Of a stretch of DNA of 48,818 bases, positions 16,625 through 24,142 are shown piece by piece (position 1 is the stretch's first letter; each line of letters begins with the position of its first letter). This stretch comes from an uncultured Lachnospiraceae bacterium (GTDB lineage: Bacteria; Bacillota; Clostridia; Lachnospirales; Lachnospiraceae). The position numbers and the translations under genes are program-made. The DNA lies in contig CANQHX010000006.1 in assembly GCA_947623905.1 (NCBI GenBank), positions 1 to 48,818 of the forward strand, in the 5' to 3' direction. The notes under the pieces are model-generated. The model did no database searches. It was not told the origin of the DNA and was given only the letters and a program-made list of their open reading frames with translations.

Positions 16625-18472
16625 ATGAACGACGATATTCTGAAAGAAAGTGAAAAAGGCGGGGATCTGGGCGTCATATTGTGGGGCCTAAAGTTCGCCT
16701 TTTCTCTGGATCCGCTCATGTTTGTGGCATGGGCGTTTCTTTATCTGCTCACCGGCGTGCTGCCCGCCGTATTCCTATCTATGGTCAGCGCCATCATCAA
16801 CACCATACAGGACAGCATCATCAGGGGATACGGACTTGGCTCTATTCTGCTGGTGCTGACCGCTCTTGTGGCGGTAATGTTTGTGGACGGTCTGTTTCAG
16901 CAGATCCCCCAGATCATGTGGCAGCGGCTCAGCAACCGTTATACGATCGGCATGCAGCGGAAGATGTGCGATTTTATGAAGACGGTGCCGGTGCGGTATT
17001 TTGACGACGCGAAGACCGCGAAGCTCATGTCCATGGCCCAGAAGCATGAAAATACCCTGGGCTATTTTATCGCCAATTTTTTCAGCCTTGCGTCCGGCGT
17101 TATCTCACTTGTGAGCATGGCGGTGCTGGCATGGCAGACCTCATGGATCCTGCTGGCAGTGCTGGCGGTGTTTACGGCGCTGGCGTCTGTCATCGGCATT
17201 TCCAACGCCAGGATGGGCTATCAGGTATGGAAGGACCAGTCCCAGAACGACAATGTGACGGACTATTATATCAATATGGTATATAAGAAAAATCCCAAGG
17301 ACGTGCGGCTGCTGCAGATGAAGGATCACATCATGACCCGCTGGGAGGAGCGGAAAAAGCAGATGGCGGACGCCTTTGTCGATACGGACCGGCGGCAGCA
17401 GACCCTGTGGTTTTTCATGGATGCCCTCAAAACCCTGACCCGGTTCGGCATGTTATCCGCGGGGCTGTTTCTGCTGCGGGCGGGGCGGCTGACACTGGGC
17501 GGGCTGAACCTGTTTGTATCCATGTTTGAGCAGGTGGGCAATACGTGCATCAACATGGGCTACGACTGCATGAACACCTACGAGAAGTGCAGCGACCTGA
17601 AATTCAAAAAGCTCATGTTTTCGTGGGACATGACCGGCACAAGACCTCTGCCGGAAGGGAATATGGCCGCGCCTACCGCTGTAAAGGCAGGGGAAGCGCC
17701 CATAGAATTCGAGTGTAAAAATGTGACCTTTTCCTATGGGGAGGACACGCCTGCCATAAAAGACCTGTCCCTTCAGATCAGGAAAGGGGAAACGGTGGCG
17801 CTTGTGGGAGAAAACGGCGCGGGCAAGAGCACCCTGGTGAAGCTGCTTCTGGGCCTGTACGACCCGGATGCGGGCGAACTGTTTTTTGAAGGCACAAATT
17901 ACCGGGATCTGGACATGGCAAAGATGGTGGACCGCATGGGCGTGGTGTTCCAGGACTTTGTGCGGTTTGAACTGATGGTGCGGGAAAACGTGGCCTTCGG
18001 CGATATCTCCAAAGTGGATAGGGACGAAGAAATACAGGACGCCGTGGAAAAAGGCGGCGCCGCAAAGGTAGTGGAGCGGCTGCCAAAGGGCATTGACACG
18101 TATCTTGGCCGCTGGTATGAGAAGGAAGGGGGCAATATGTCCGGCGGGGAATGGCAGCGGATCGCCGTGTCCAGAGGATATATCAGCAACAGGGACATTC
18201 TCATCATGGACGAGCCTGCCGCCGCCCTGGACCCCATCGCGGAGATGGAGCAGTTTACCGGCATACGCCATGCCCTGCAGGGCAGGACCGCCATTCTCAT
18301 TTCCCACCGCATCGGGTTTGCCCGTCTGGCGGACAGGATCATCGTGATAAAGGACGGCAGGGTGGCCGAGGAGGGTTCTCACGAAGAACTGATGGCCCAA
18401 AAAGGACTGTACTGCCGTATGTTTACCGGACAGGCGGATTGGTACGGCAAAGGAGGGGAGCAGCATGAATGA
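16625..18472 (+). CDS. ABC exporter, half-transporter with fused membrane and ATPase domains (first subunit)
   Basis: A 615-residue type IV ABC half-transporter. The membrane domain has about six helices in residues 20-310 with large charged loops. The ATPase domain starts near 355. Its Walker A is GENGAGKST at 395-403, the signature is NMSGGEWQ, Walker B is ILIMDEP with the catalytic Glu present, and the switch His is in LISHR. ATG 16625 is 9 bases after AAGGGG; the ATG at 16616 directly abuts that site. Its 3' end overlaps the next gene by 8 bases, and both encode half-transporters, so a heterodimer is likely. The substrate is unknown; no peptidase domain or nearby precursor peptide was seen. 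Confidence 0.92.
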   Translation: MNDDILKESEKGGDLGVILWGLKFAFSLDPLMFVAWAFLYLLTGVLPAVFLSMVSAIINTIQDSIIRGYGLGSILLVLTALVAVMFVDGLFQQIPQIMWQRLSNRYTIGMQRKMCDFMKTVPVRYFDDAKTAKLMSMAQKHENTLGYFIANFFSLASGVISLVSMAVLAWQTSWILLAVLAVFTALASVIGISNARMGYQVWKDQSQNDNVTDYYINMVYKKNPKDVRLLQMKDHIMTRWEERKKQMADAFVDTDRRQQTLWFFMDALKTLTRFGMLSAGLFLLRAGRLTLGGLNLFVSMFEQVGNTCINMGYDCMNTYEKCSDLKFKKLMFSWDMTGTRPLPEGNMAAPTAVKAGEAPIEFECKNVTFSYGEDTPAIKDLSLQIRKGETVALVGENGAGKSTLVKLLLGLYDPDAGELFFEGTNYRDLDMAKMVDRMGVVFQDFVRFELMVRENVAFGDISKVDRDEEIQDAVEKGGAAKVVERLPKGIDTYLGRWYEKEGGNMSGGEWQRIAVSRGYISNRDILIMDEPAAALDPIAEMEQFTGIRHALQGRTAILISHRIGFARLADRIIVIKDGRVAEEGSHEELMAQKGLYCRMFTGQADWYGKGGEQHE

Positions 18473-20315
18473 TCAAAAGGAAAAGAGAAAACGCGCCCCT
18501 GTTTTTGCCACGGTCCGCAGAGCCTTTGTCATCATGGCCCGGTCAGGGCAGACAAAGGCGCTGTTGTTTACGGTTCTCTGGGTGCTCTTAGGCTCCGTCA
18601 CTTCCTTTGCCGCCGTGTTTCAGGCACAGTTTCTCAACAGCGCCGCCGGCATCATGGAAGGACGGGAAGGCATGCTGTCCGCAGCGCTGCTGTGGCTGGC
18701 GGTATGGGGCGGCGTGGAAGCGGTCCTTACCGTTGCGTCTTTCTTTTACGGAAGGGTCAACGGCCGTATGTGGGAGATGGTGGGCTTTTATCTGGATAAG
18801 ACAGTGCTGCAAAAGCTGTGTACCATCCGCATGAAATATTTTGACCACAGAGATACCCACAAAAAGATCGGGTTTGTCCGGGACGGCCTGCGGTGGCAGA
18901 TGACGTCGGTGATCCAGTCGGTCACAAGCACGGTGCGGTGCGCCATCCAGTTTGTCACCGCCCTGTTCATCGTGGTCCACACCAACTGGATCATCGCCCT
19001 GCTGGTGTTTGCCACCGCCGTGCCCGCCATCCTGCTCCAGCGCAGGCGTACGGAGGAATCCTATGAGATGAACCAGTGGAACTCCTTCGAGGGGCAGATG
19101 CAGCGGTACCTGGCCCTGATACTCATCAAGCGGAAATACATCAAGGAAATGCGGTTTTACCAGCTTTATGATTATATGGAGGACAAATACGACCGGTCGG
19201 TAAAAAATATGTACCGGCAGCAGATGGCCCTGACAAAAAAATACTTTGGATACAGTCTGGCTGTCAATGTGCTGCTGTACGGGGCCATTGCCGTGTCGCT
19301 GGCGATGATCTCCGGCGATATTCTGAAGGGAGCGGCCCAGATCGGCGCGTTCATCCTCGTCTACAATTCCGTGCGGAACATGCAGTCCGCCCTTACAGGG
19401 GTCTTTTCCGGTCTCAACGATATTGGCGATCGGGGCCGGTATCTGGAGGACTATGAGACGCTCATGGGCTATGAGGACGAGCCCGACGGAAATATTTTAG
19501 CAGAAAACAGATCCGGTGGGGAAATCGACGGAAGGAACGGAGCTTTGTCCCGGCAGGAAGATGTGGAGATCGCATTTGAGCATGTGTCCTTCTCCTATCC
19601 CGGCACGGACCGGGAGGTGCTGAAGGATATCAGCCTTACCATCCGGCCCGGGGAGAAGATCGCCATCGTGGGGGAAAACGGCTCCGGCAAGAGTACCTTT
19701 GTCTCCCTTCTCACGGGGCTGTATGAGCCTACGGAGGGCCGTATTCTTGTCAACGGCAGGGATATAAAGGAAATGCTGCCCTGTCTGCGGGAAAAAATGT
19801 CCTGTACCATGCAGGATTTCCTCTGTTATATGGCGACGGTGGAGGACAATGTGCGCATCGGCGACCTGCAAAAGCCCCATACGAAGGACGATGTGGCGAA
19901 GGCCCTTGAAAAGGCCGGCGTGGACAAAGACGTGGCCCGGCTGCCCCGCGGAACAGACACGTATCTGGGCAATCTGTACGAGGGCAGCGTGGATCTGTCC
20001 GGGGGCCAGTGGCAGAAGCTGGCCATGGCCCGGAATCTGCTGAAGGAGGACGCCCGGATCATGCTCATGGATGAGCCTACAGCGGCGCTGGACCCCATGG
20101 CGGAGTCCCGGCTGTACGAGGAATTTTCCCGGCTCACCGGCGATCGGACCGTGCTTCTGATCTCCCACCGGCTGGGCGCCACCCGCCTGGCGGACCGGGT
20201 GCTGGTGTTTGACGACGGGAGGATCGCGGAGGATGGCAGCCATGAGGCGCTGCTGGAGAAGGGCGGGCTGTACAGGCAGATGTATGAGGCCCAGGCGCAG
20301 TGGTATGTGTTATAA
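18465..20315 (+). CDS. ABC exporter, half-transporter with fused membrane and ATPase domains (second subunit)
   Basis: A 616-residue partner of the preceding gene, translationally coupled through an 8-base overlap. The membrane domain covers about residues 25-330. The ATPase domain has Walker A GENGSGKST at 403-411, signature DLSGGQWQKLA, Walker B IMLMDEPTAALD and switch LISHR. Both subunits keep complete catalytic motifs, so neither site is obviously degenerate, unlike many heterodimeric exporters. The genes are GC-rich like the rest of the backbone. No terminator was found directly after the TAA; the 155-base gap that follows carries the control region of the next gene. Confidence 0.92.
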   Translation: MNDQKEKRKRAPVFATVRRAFVIMARSGQTKALLFTVLWVLLGSVTSFAAVFQAQFLNSAAGIMEGREGMLSAALLWLAVWGGVEAVLTVASFFYGRVNGRMWEMVGFYLDKTVLQKLCTIRMKYFDHRDTHKKIGFVRDGLRWQMTSVIQSVTSTVRCAIQFVTALFIVVHTNWIIALLVFATAVPAILLQRRRTEESYEMNQWNSFEGQMQRYLALILIKRKYIKEMRFYQLYDYMEDKYDRSVKNMYRQQMALTKKYFGYSLAVNVLLYGAIAVSLAMISGDILKGAAQIGAFILVYNSVRNMQSALTGVFSGLNDIGDRGRYLEDYETLMGYEDEPDGNILAENRSGGEIDGRNGALSRQEDVEIAFEHVSFSYPGTDREVLKDISLTIRPGEKIAIVGENGSGKSTFVSLLTGLYEPTEGRILVNGRDIKEMLPCLREKMSCTMQDFLCYMATVEDNVRIGDLQKPHTKDDVAKALEKAGVDKDVARLPRGTDTYLGNLYEGSVDLSGGQWQKLAMARNLLKEDARIMLMDEPTAALDPMAESRLYEEFSRLTGDRTVLLISHRLGATRLADRVLVFDDGRIAEDGSHEALLEKGGLYRQMYEAQAQWYVL

Positions 20316-20380
20316 TTGATAAAATGAGGAAAAGGAGAAATTATAAGATATAATGGATAAAAAATCATTTTCCATCTCGT

Positions 20381-20437
20381 CATATCCCGCCAATCTCGTC
20401 ATAATACTTGACTTGATTGGCGGGATATGGTTATAAT
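20381..20437 (+). promoter_or_regulatory. Promoter with 15-bp inverted-repeat operator upstream of the AlbA_2 gene
   Basis: Arms 20381-20395 and 20415-20429 are perfect 15-bp inverted repeats (CATATCCCGCCAATC and its complement) separated by 19 bases. The right arm lies between a -35 TTGACT (20408-20413) and a -10 TATAAT (20432-20437) with an 18-bp spacer, so a bound protein would block RNA polymerase. An 11-bp direct repeat, ATCTCGTCATA, occurs at 20374-20384 and 20393-20403. Confidence 0.8.
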
Positions 20438-20470
20438 AAGAATAAGATCATTTTTTGGAGGGAAACGTCT

Positions 20471-21808
20471 ATGAAGCTTCGGGAAAGTGAAACGGTGGAG
20501 CTGAAAAGAATGGTTGTAGACGACGTAAAAAAGGAAGTGGCTGCTTTTGCCAACAGCAGCGGAGGTATCTTGTATATCGGGGTGGATGATGATGGATCAG
20601 TATCCGGCGTGGACGACGCTGATGCCGTGATCCAGCAGATCACCAATATGGTACGGGATTCCATCAAGCCGGATGTAACAATGTTTGTGCGTTATGAGAT
20701 AATAGACTATCATGGCAGGCAGATCGTGGCAGTAACGACCCAGAGGGGCACCAACAGGCCCTATTATCTGGCCCAGAAAGGAATGAGGCCGGAAGGTGTC
20801 TATGTGCGTCAGGGCACTTCCACCGTATCCGCTACGGATACGGCGATCCGTCAGATGATAAAGGAAACAGACGGGGACAGCTTTGAGAAAACGCGGTCTA
20901 TGGAGCAGGCGCTGACGTTTGAACAGACGGGGGCTGAATTTAGAAAAAGAGACATACCCTTTGGACCGCAGCAGATGCAGACATTAAAGCTGATCAGCAA
21001 AGACGGAGTATACACGAATCTGGCTCTTTTGTTGTCGGAGCAATGTGTCCATACCATAAAGGCCGCTGTGTTTCAGGGGACAGATCAGAACATTTTTAAA
21101 GACAGGAAAGAGTTTGGCGGCTCGCTGATACAGCAGCTCAACGAAGCATATCGCTACATTGATGTGCACAACCAGATCCGCTCTACTTTTGACGGTCTTA
21201 TACGGATCGACGCACTGGATTATCCCCGGGTGGCGGTGCGGGAGGCGCTTCTCAACGCTCTTGTACATCGTGATTACAGCTTTCGTTCCAGCATATTGAT
21301 CAGTATATTTGATGACAGGATAGAATTTATGTCTGTTGGCGGCCTGTTGCCGGGTATAGGGCTGGATGACGTCATGGAAGGGCTTTCCGTGTGCAGGAAT
21401 GTCGATCTGGCAAATGTGTTTTACAGGCTGAAGCTGATCGAAGCATATGGTACCGGTATGCCCAAGATCATGGGTGCGTATGCTGATGCGGAAAAGAAAC
21501 CGGTGATACGAGTTACTACTAACGCATTTAAAGTGATCCTGCCAAACATGAATCATCAGGATGATCGTCTGAAGAATAATTTCGCGGAAAGGAATTTAAT
21601 GGATTTTTCTGTTACAGGCGGAGATGAAAACATGATCGTGGAAATAGTCAGGCAAAAAGGCAGCGTCACGAGACGGGACGTGGAGGATCAGCTCGCGGTC
21701 AGCGCTTCCACCGCCACAAGGCTGCTCCGGTACATGACAGAACTGGGTGTGCTGGCACAGGTGGGCAGGGCAAGGAACACCCGGTATGTGCTCCGGGACA
21801 GGGCGTGA
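20471..21808 (+). CDS. AlbA_2 (Schlafen-like) domain, ATPase and winged-helix regulator
   Basis: A 445-residue protein with the order AlbA_2, GHKL-type ATPase, winged helix. The AlbA_2 region has the family start ESETVELKRMVVDDVKKEVAAFANSSGG and GVDDDG (about 5-45). The ATPase_c_4 region has REALLNALVHRDYSF at about residues 258-272 and EAYGTGMPKIM. The C-terminal helix-turn-helix (about 390-440) includes VTRRDVEDQLAVSASTATRLL. Such proteins are usually annotated as putative transcriptional regulators. ATG 20471 follows GGAGGGAAACGTCT. The strong inverted repeat in its own promoter suggests autoregulation. It sits between the exporter and the esterase and may be an accessory insertion. Confidence 0.87.
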   Translation: MKLRESETVELKRMVVDDVKKEVAAFANSSGGILYIGVDDDGSVSGVDDADAVIQQITNMVRDSIKPDVTMFVRYEIIDYHGRQIVAVTTQRGTNRPYYLAQKGMRPEGVYVRQGTSTVSATDTAIRQMIKETDGDSFEKTRSMEQALTFEQTGAEFRKRDIPFGPQQMQTLKLISKDGVYTNLALLLSEQCVHTIKAAVFQGTDQNIFKDRKEFGGSLIQQLNEAYRYIDVHNQIRSTFDGLIRIDALDYPRVAVREALLNALVHRDYSFRSSILISIFDDRIEFMSVGGLLPGIGLDDVMEGLSVCRNVDLANVFYRLKLIEAYGTGMPKIMGAYADAEKKPVIRVTTNAFKVILPNMNHQDDRLKNNFAERNLMDFSVTGGDENMIVEIVRQKGSVTRRDVEDQLAVSASTATRLLRYMTELGVLAQVGRARNTRYVLRDRA

Positions 21809-21914
21809 ACTGCCGGGAAAGCCCTTGTAATCTCCCTTGATATCGTATATATTCGTGTTATCGGTTTCTGCAGGAAACAGGTACATCAAAAGATTCGGGA
21901 GGGAACGATCTGTT

Positions 21915-22928
21915 ATGAAAAAAACATTTGTAAAACCACTGACGGCATGCGCGTTGGCGGCAGTGCTTGCCTTTTCTGCGGCCGGATGCGGCGGCAGCGA
22001 TACGAAAGAAGCAGACGGTCAGGGAGGAACGGGCCAGACAGAGGCGCCGGCAGCCATGGAAGCGCCGCTGACTATGGAGTTTGCGGATAAGACGCCTCTG
22101 GAGTACAAAAACGGTACGGCTATTCCCCTCTGGGAGAACAAAGAGGACATGCCTTATTATGACAGCGAAGCATCGGATAAGAATACGGCGTCCATTACGC
22201 CGTATATCGCGGAAGATAACGCGAACGGCGGGTGTGTGATCATCTGTCCAGGCGGCGGATATTCCAGCCTTGCCACGAAAAAAGAAGGTACTGTTCCCGC
22301 GGAGGCTTTCAATGAGCAGGGTATTTCGGCCTTTGTGCTCCAGTACCGCATCGCGCCCTACGACTATCAGGCCATGCTGGCCGATGTGTGCAGGGCGGTA
22401 CGTTTTGTGCGGTACTACGCGGAGGATTTCGGTATCGCGCCTGACAAGGTGGCCATCATGGGCTTTTCCGCCGGGGGACATCTGGCGTCCATGAATCTGG
22501 AGCATGCCGGGGAGGACACCCAGGCGGTTGATGAGATGGATCAGCTGAATGCCCGTGCCGGCTATGGCATTTTGTGTTATCCGGTGATCAGTCTTTCGGA
22601 AGAATACGGACATGAGATGAGCACCGCCAATTTCCTGGGAGAAGAGAACGCGGACGATCAGGATATGGCCGAAAAGTATTCTGCGGAGCTTGGCGTGACA
22701 GAGGACATGCCGCCCTGTTTCATATGGCACTGCAAAGGAGACACCTTCGTGCCTTATGAAAACAGCCAGATGTTTGCCGACGCCATGAAGGACGCCGGCG
22801 CCGAATGCGAACTGCATCTCTACGAGGGCGGCGAGCATGGCCTTGGCATTGCCGCCGGGGATGACGCCGGAGAGGCGAAAGAGTGGTTCGGCAAGTGCGT
22901 AGAGTGGCTGCAGGGAAAAGGATTTTAA
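21915..22928 (+). CDS. Secreted lipoprotein alpha/beta-hydrolase (acetyl esterase-like)
   Basis: A 337-residue esterase exported and anchored as a lipoprotein: the signal peptide MKKTFVKPLT... ends in the lipobox FSAAGC with Cys25. The catalytic fold is visible as the oxyanion segment CPGGGYSSLA, the nucleophile elbow GFSAGGHLA, the acid in CKGDTFVP and the base in GGEHGLG. The family includes acetylxylan esterases and Aes-type lipases, so removal of acetyl groups from plant or host glycans is plausible. ATG 21915 follows GGGAGGGAACGATCTGTT. The last 8 codons and the terminator belong to a 69-bp direct repeat that marks the left end of the island; the gene stays intact. Without the island the next gene would be a GH2 glycosidase. 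Confidence 0.88.
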   Translation: MKKTFVKPLTACALAAVLAFSAAGCGGSDTKEADGQGGTGQTEAPAAMEAPLTMEFADKTPLEYKNGTAIPLWENKEDMPYYDSEASDKNTASITPYIAEDNANGGCVIICPGGGYSSLATKKEGTVPAEAFNEQGISAFVLQYRIAPYDYQAMLADVCRAVRFVRYYAEDFGIAPDKVAIMGFSAGGHLASMNLEHAGEDTQAVDEMDQLNARAGYGILCYPVISLSEEYGHEMSTANFLGEENADDQDMAEKYSAELGVTEDMPPCFIWHCKGDTFVPYENSQMFADAMKDAGAECELHLYEGGEHGLGIAAGDDAGEAKEWFGKCVEWLQGKGF

Positions 22929-22973
22929 AATATTGTGATTTTTTCAAAAAAGGGGGTGCAAACCCCCTTTTTT
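22905..22973 (+). repeat. Left 69-bp direct repeat (putative attL)
   Basis: It is identical over 69 bases to 46099-46167. It starts inside the esterase gene, includes its stop codon and most of its terminator hairpin. Beyond the perfect part a weaker match continues (AAACTATAATAAAAA here, AAGCTATAATGAAAA on the right), as expected if the island carried its own copy of a gene end. Confidence 0.92.
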
Positions 22974-22978
22974 GAAAA
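22941..22978 (+). terminator. Terminator of the esterase gene (left copy)
   Basis: A 16-bp perfect stem (22941-22956 with 22963-22978) has a GGGGG/CCCCC core, a TGCAAA loop and a T-tract. In the right-hand copy only the top 11 bp of the stem are kept. Confidence 0.85.
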
Positions 22979-23008
22979 CTATAATAAAAACTCAAGTTTT
23001 GAAGTAAA

Positions 23009-23047
23009 ATAGGCTCTAAACCAGTAAATATGCGGGTTAGAGCCTAT
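23009..23047. other. Strong hairpin at the left end of the island
   Basis: ATAGGCTCTAAACC (23009-23022) pairs with GGTTAGAGCCTAT (23035-23047) with one bulged A. No T-tract follows on the plus strand. On the minus strand TTTTAC follows, so it may stop antisense transcription. It could also be a fragment of an old mobile element. Confidence 0.55.
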
Positions 23048-23120
23048 CTGTCTGTATGGCTTATTGGAGCCTGTTTTGACTAAGAAAAAATTGTATAGGA
23101 TCTTACCCAAATAATCGGTT

Positions 23121-23168
23121 GTAAAAGTGAGGCAACTTTGTGCAGTAAAAGTGAGGCAATTTTGTGCA
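23121..23168. repeat. Two tandem 24-bp repeats, resembling an insertion-sequence end
   Basis: GTAAAAGTGAGGCAACTTTG plus TGCA (23121-23144) is repeated at 23145-23168 with one change (C to T). Multiple short direct repeats of this kind occur at the ends of IS21-family elements, so this may be a remnant end. No transposase is present in the window. It lies directly upstream of the operon promoter and could equally be a binding site. Confidence 0.6.
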
Positions 23169-23174
23169 AAAGAA

Positions 23175-23203
23175 TTGAATTTGTTCTAAATATCGAGTAT
23201 AAT
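23175..23203 (+). promoter_or_regulatory. Promoter of the island operon
   Basis: TTGAAT (23175-23180), a 17-bp spacer and TATAAT (23198-23203). It lies 130 bases before the first start codon, so it makes a long leader. Confidence 0.75.
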
Positions 23204-23209
23204 AAAAAT

Positions 23210-23316
23210 CGAATATTGGCAAAGCTGGCGGAAACGAATTCTTAGGCTCAAAAGGAGCAGCCAGCTGTTGTTGTCGGCATTGCGGATATTTCTATCTGCG
23301 GTGCCTTTTTGTTTTC
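23210..23316 (+). ncRNA. Structured leader or small RNA ahead of the island operon
   Basis: Transcription from the promoter just upstream would start near 23210. The RNA folds into an outer stem AGCTGGC/GCCAGCT (23223-23229 with 23260-23266) enclosing a small GCTC/GAGC hairpin (23246-23249 with 23255-23258) and an A-rich asymmetric loop. A 12-bp terminator hairpin follows. The arrangement promoter, folded domain, terminator, ribosome binding site, gene fits either an attenuator/riboswitch or an independent RNA of about 105 nt. It was compared from memory with common riboswitch motifs (c-di-GMP, ZTP, preQ1, T-box) and matches none. The fold is seen; the function is inferred. Confidence 0.55.
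23276..23315 (+). terminator. Intrinsic terminator/attenuator before the first island gene
   Basis: A 12-bp stem with three G-U pairs (23276-23287 with 23294-23305), a 6-nt loop and then TTTTTGTTTT. It ends 17 bases before the ATG of the DUF1351 gene and lies between that gene and its only visible promoter, so read-through must be controlled or partial. Confidence 0.75.
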
Positions 23317-23332
23317 TTGAAGGAGAATCAAT

Positions 23333-24142
23333 ATGAACGAGTTACAAATCATCAGACTTGAAAACACAGATATCAGTGGGTGGGATTTTTCGGCGCTTCG
23401 AGCAGAATTGCAGAGCCGATTGGATTTCTATGCCAACTTGGTTTATACAGATGACACAATCAAGGATGCAAAAAAGGATCGTACCACACTTAACAAGGTA
23501 AAGAAAGTCATTGAGGATGCACGAAAAGCATATAAAGCTCGCTGCCTTGCACCGTATGATGCGCTTGAGCCGGATATGAAATCTCTTGTTGATATGGTTG
23601 AAAAGCAGAGAGGACTAATCGATAATACGGTAAAAGAATACGAGGCAAGACAAAAAGAAGCAAAAAAACAGGAAATCAAAAAGCTCTATGATCGTAAAAC
23701 GATTGATCTTGGTGATTTAGCAGAGCAGCTCTATCCATCCATTTTTGACAGCAAATGGCTTAACGCATCTTTCCCAAAGTCTAAATATGAAGAAGAAATC
23801 ATCTCGGCGATTACTTCTGCTGCCGATGATCTAGAAGCGATTCGCGCGCTGAAGTCACCGTTTGTGGAAACTCTAATTGAGATCTACTGTCAGACTCGTT
23901 CCATGGATCGTGTAAAAGAAAAACAGCTTGAACTGGAAGAAGCCGCGAATAAAGCAAGGCTCACAACAAATATAACTACGCCTGTCGCTGCAGATTCTTA
24001 CTCGCCTCATCTTGAGACTGGCAATAAGGCATCTGCACTGCCAGATGATGGAATTGTTTTGCGGGTCATTGCAACGCAAAACCAACTGGATCAGATTACC
24101 GACTTTATGAAAGCCATTGGTGTTCATTATGAGCTTGTTTGA
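23333..24142 (+). CDS. DUF1351 family protein (phage-type recombination accessory)
   Basis: A 269-residue soluble, mostly helical protein. The N-terminal half (LQSRLDFYANLVYTDD, then DRTTLNKVKKVIEDARKAYK and the LVDMVEKQ coiled-coil) matches the DUF1351 pattern found in phages and prophages of Firmicutes, where the gene usually sits beside single-strand annealing or exonuclease genes. Its biochemical role is unknown to me. ATG 23333 follows GAAGGAGAATCAAT. The stop overlaps the start of the helicase gene by 14 bases, so it is translated together with a helicase-nuclease, in line with a role in DNA-end processing. The preceding leader and terminator suggest regulated expression. Confidence 0.72.
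   Translation: MNELQIIRLENTDISGWDFSALRAELQSRLDFYANLVYTDDTIKDAKKDRTTLNKVKKVIEDARKAYKARCLAPYDALEPDMKSLVDMVEKQRGLIDNTVKEYEARQKEAKKQEIKKLYDRKTIDLGDLAEQLYPSIFDSKWLNASFPKSKYEEEIISAITSAADDLEAIRALKSPFVETLIEIYCQTRSMDRVKEKQLELEEAANKARLTTNITTPVAADSYSPHLETGNKASALPDDGIVLRVIATQNQLDQITDFMKAIGVHYELV

Noticed and set aside
23210..23316. Leader considered as a known c-di-GMP or ZTP riboswitch
   Set aside because: Short matches such as GGCAAAGC exist, but the conserved cores and stem order of those classes are missing.
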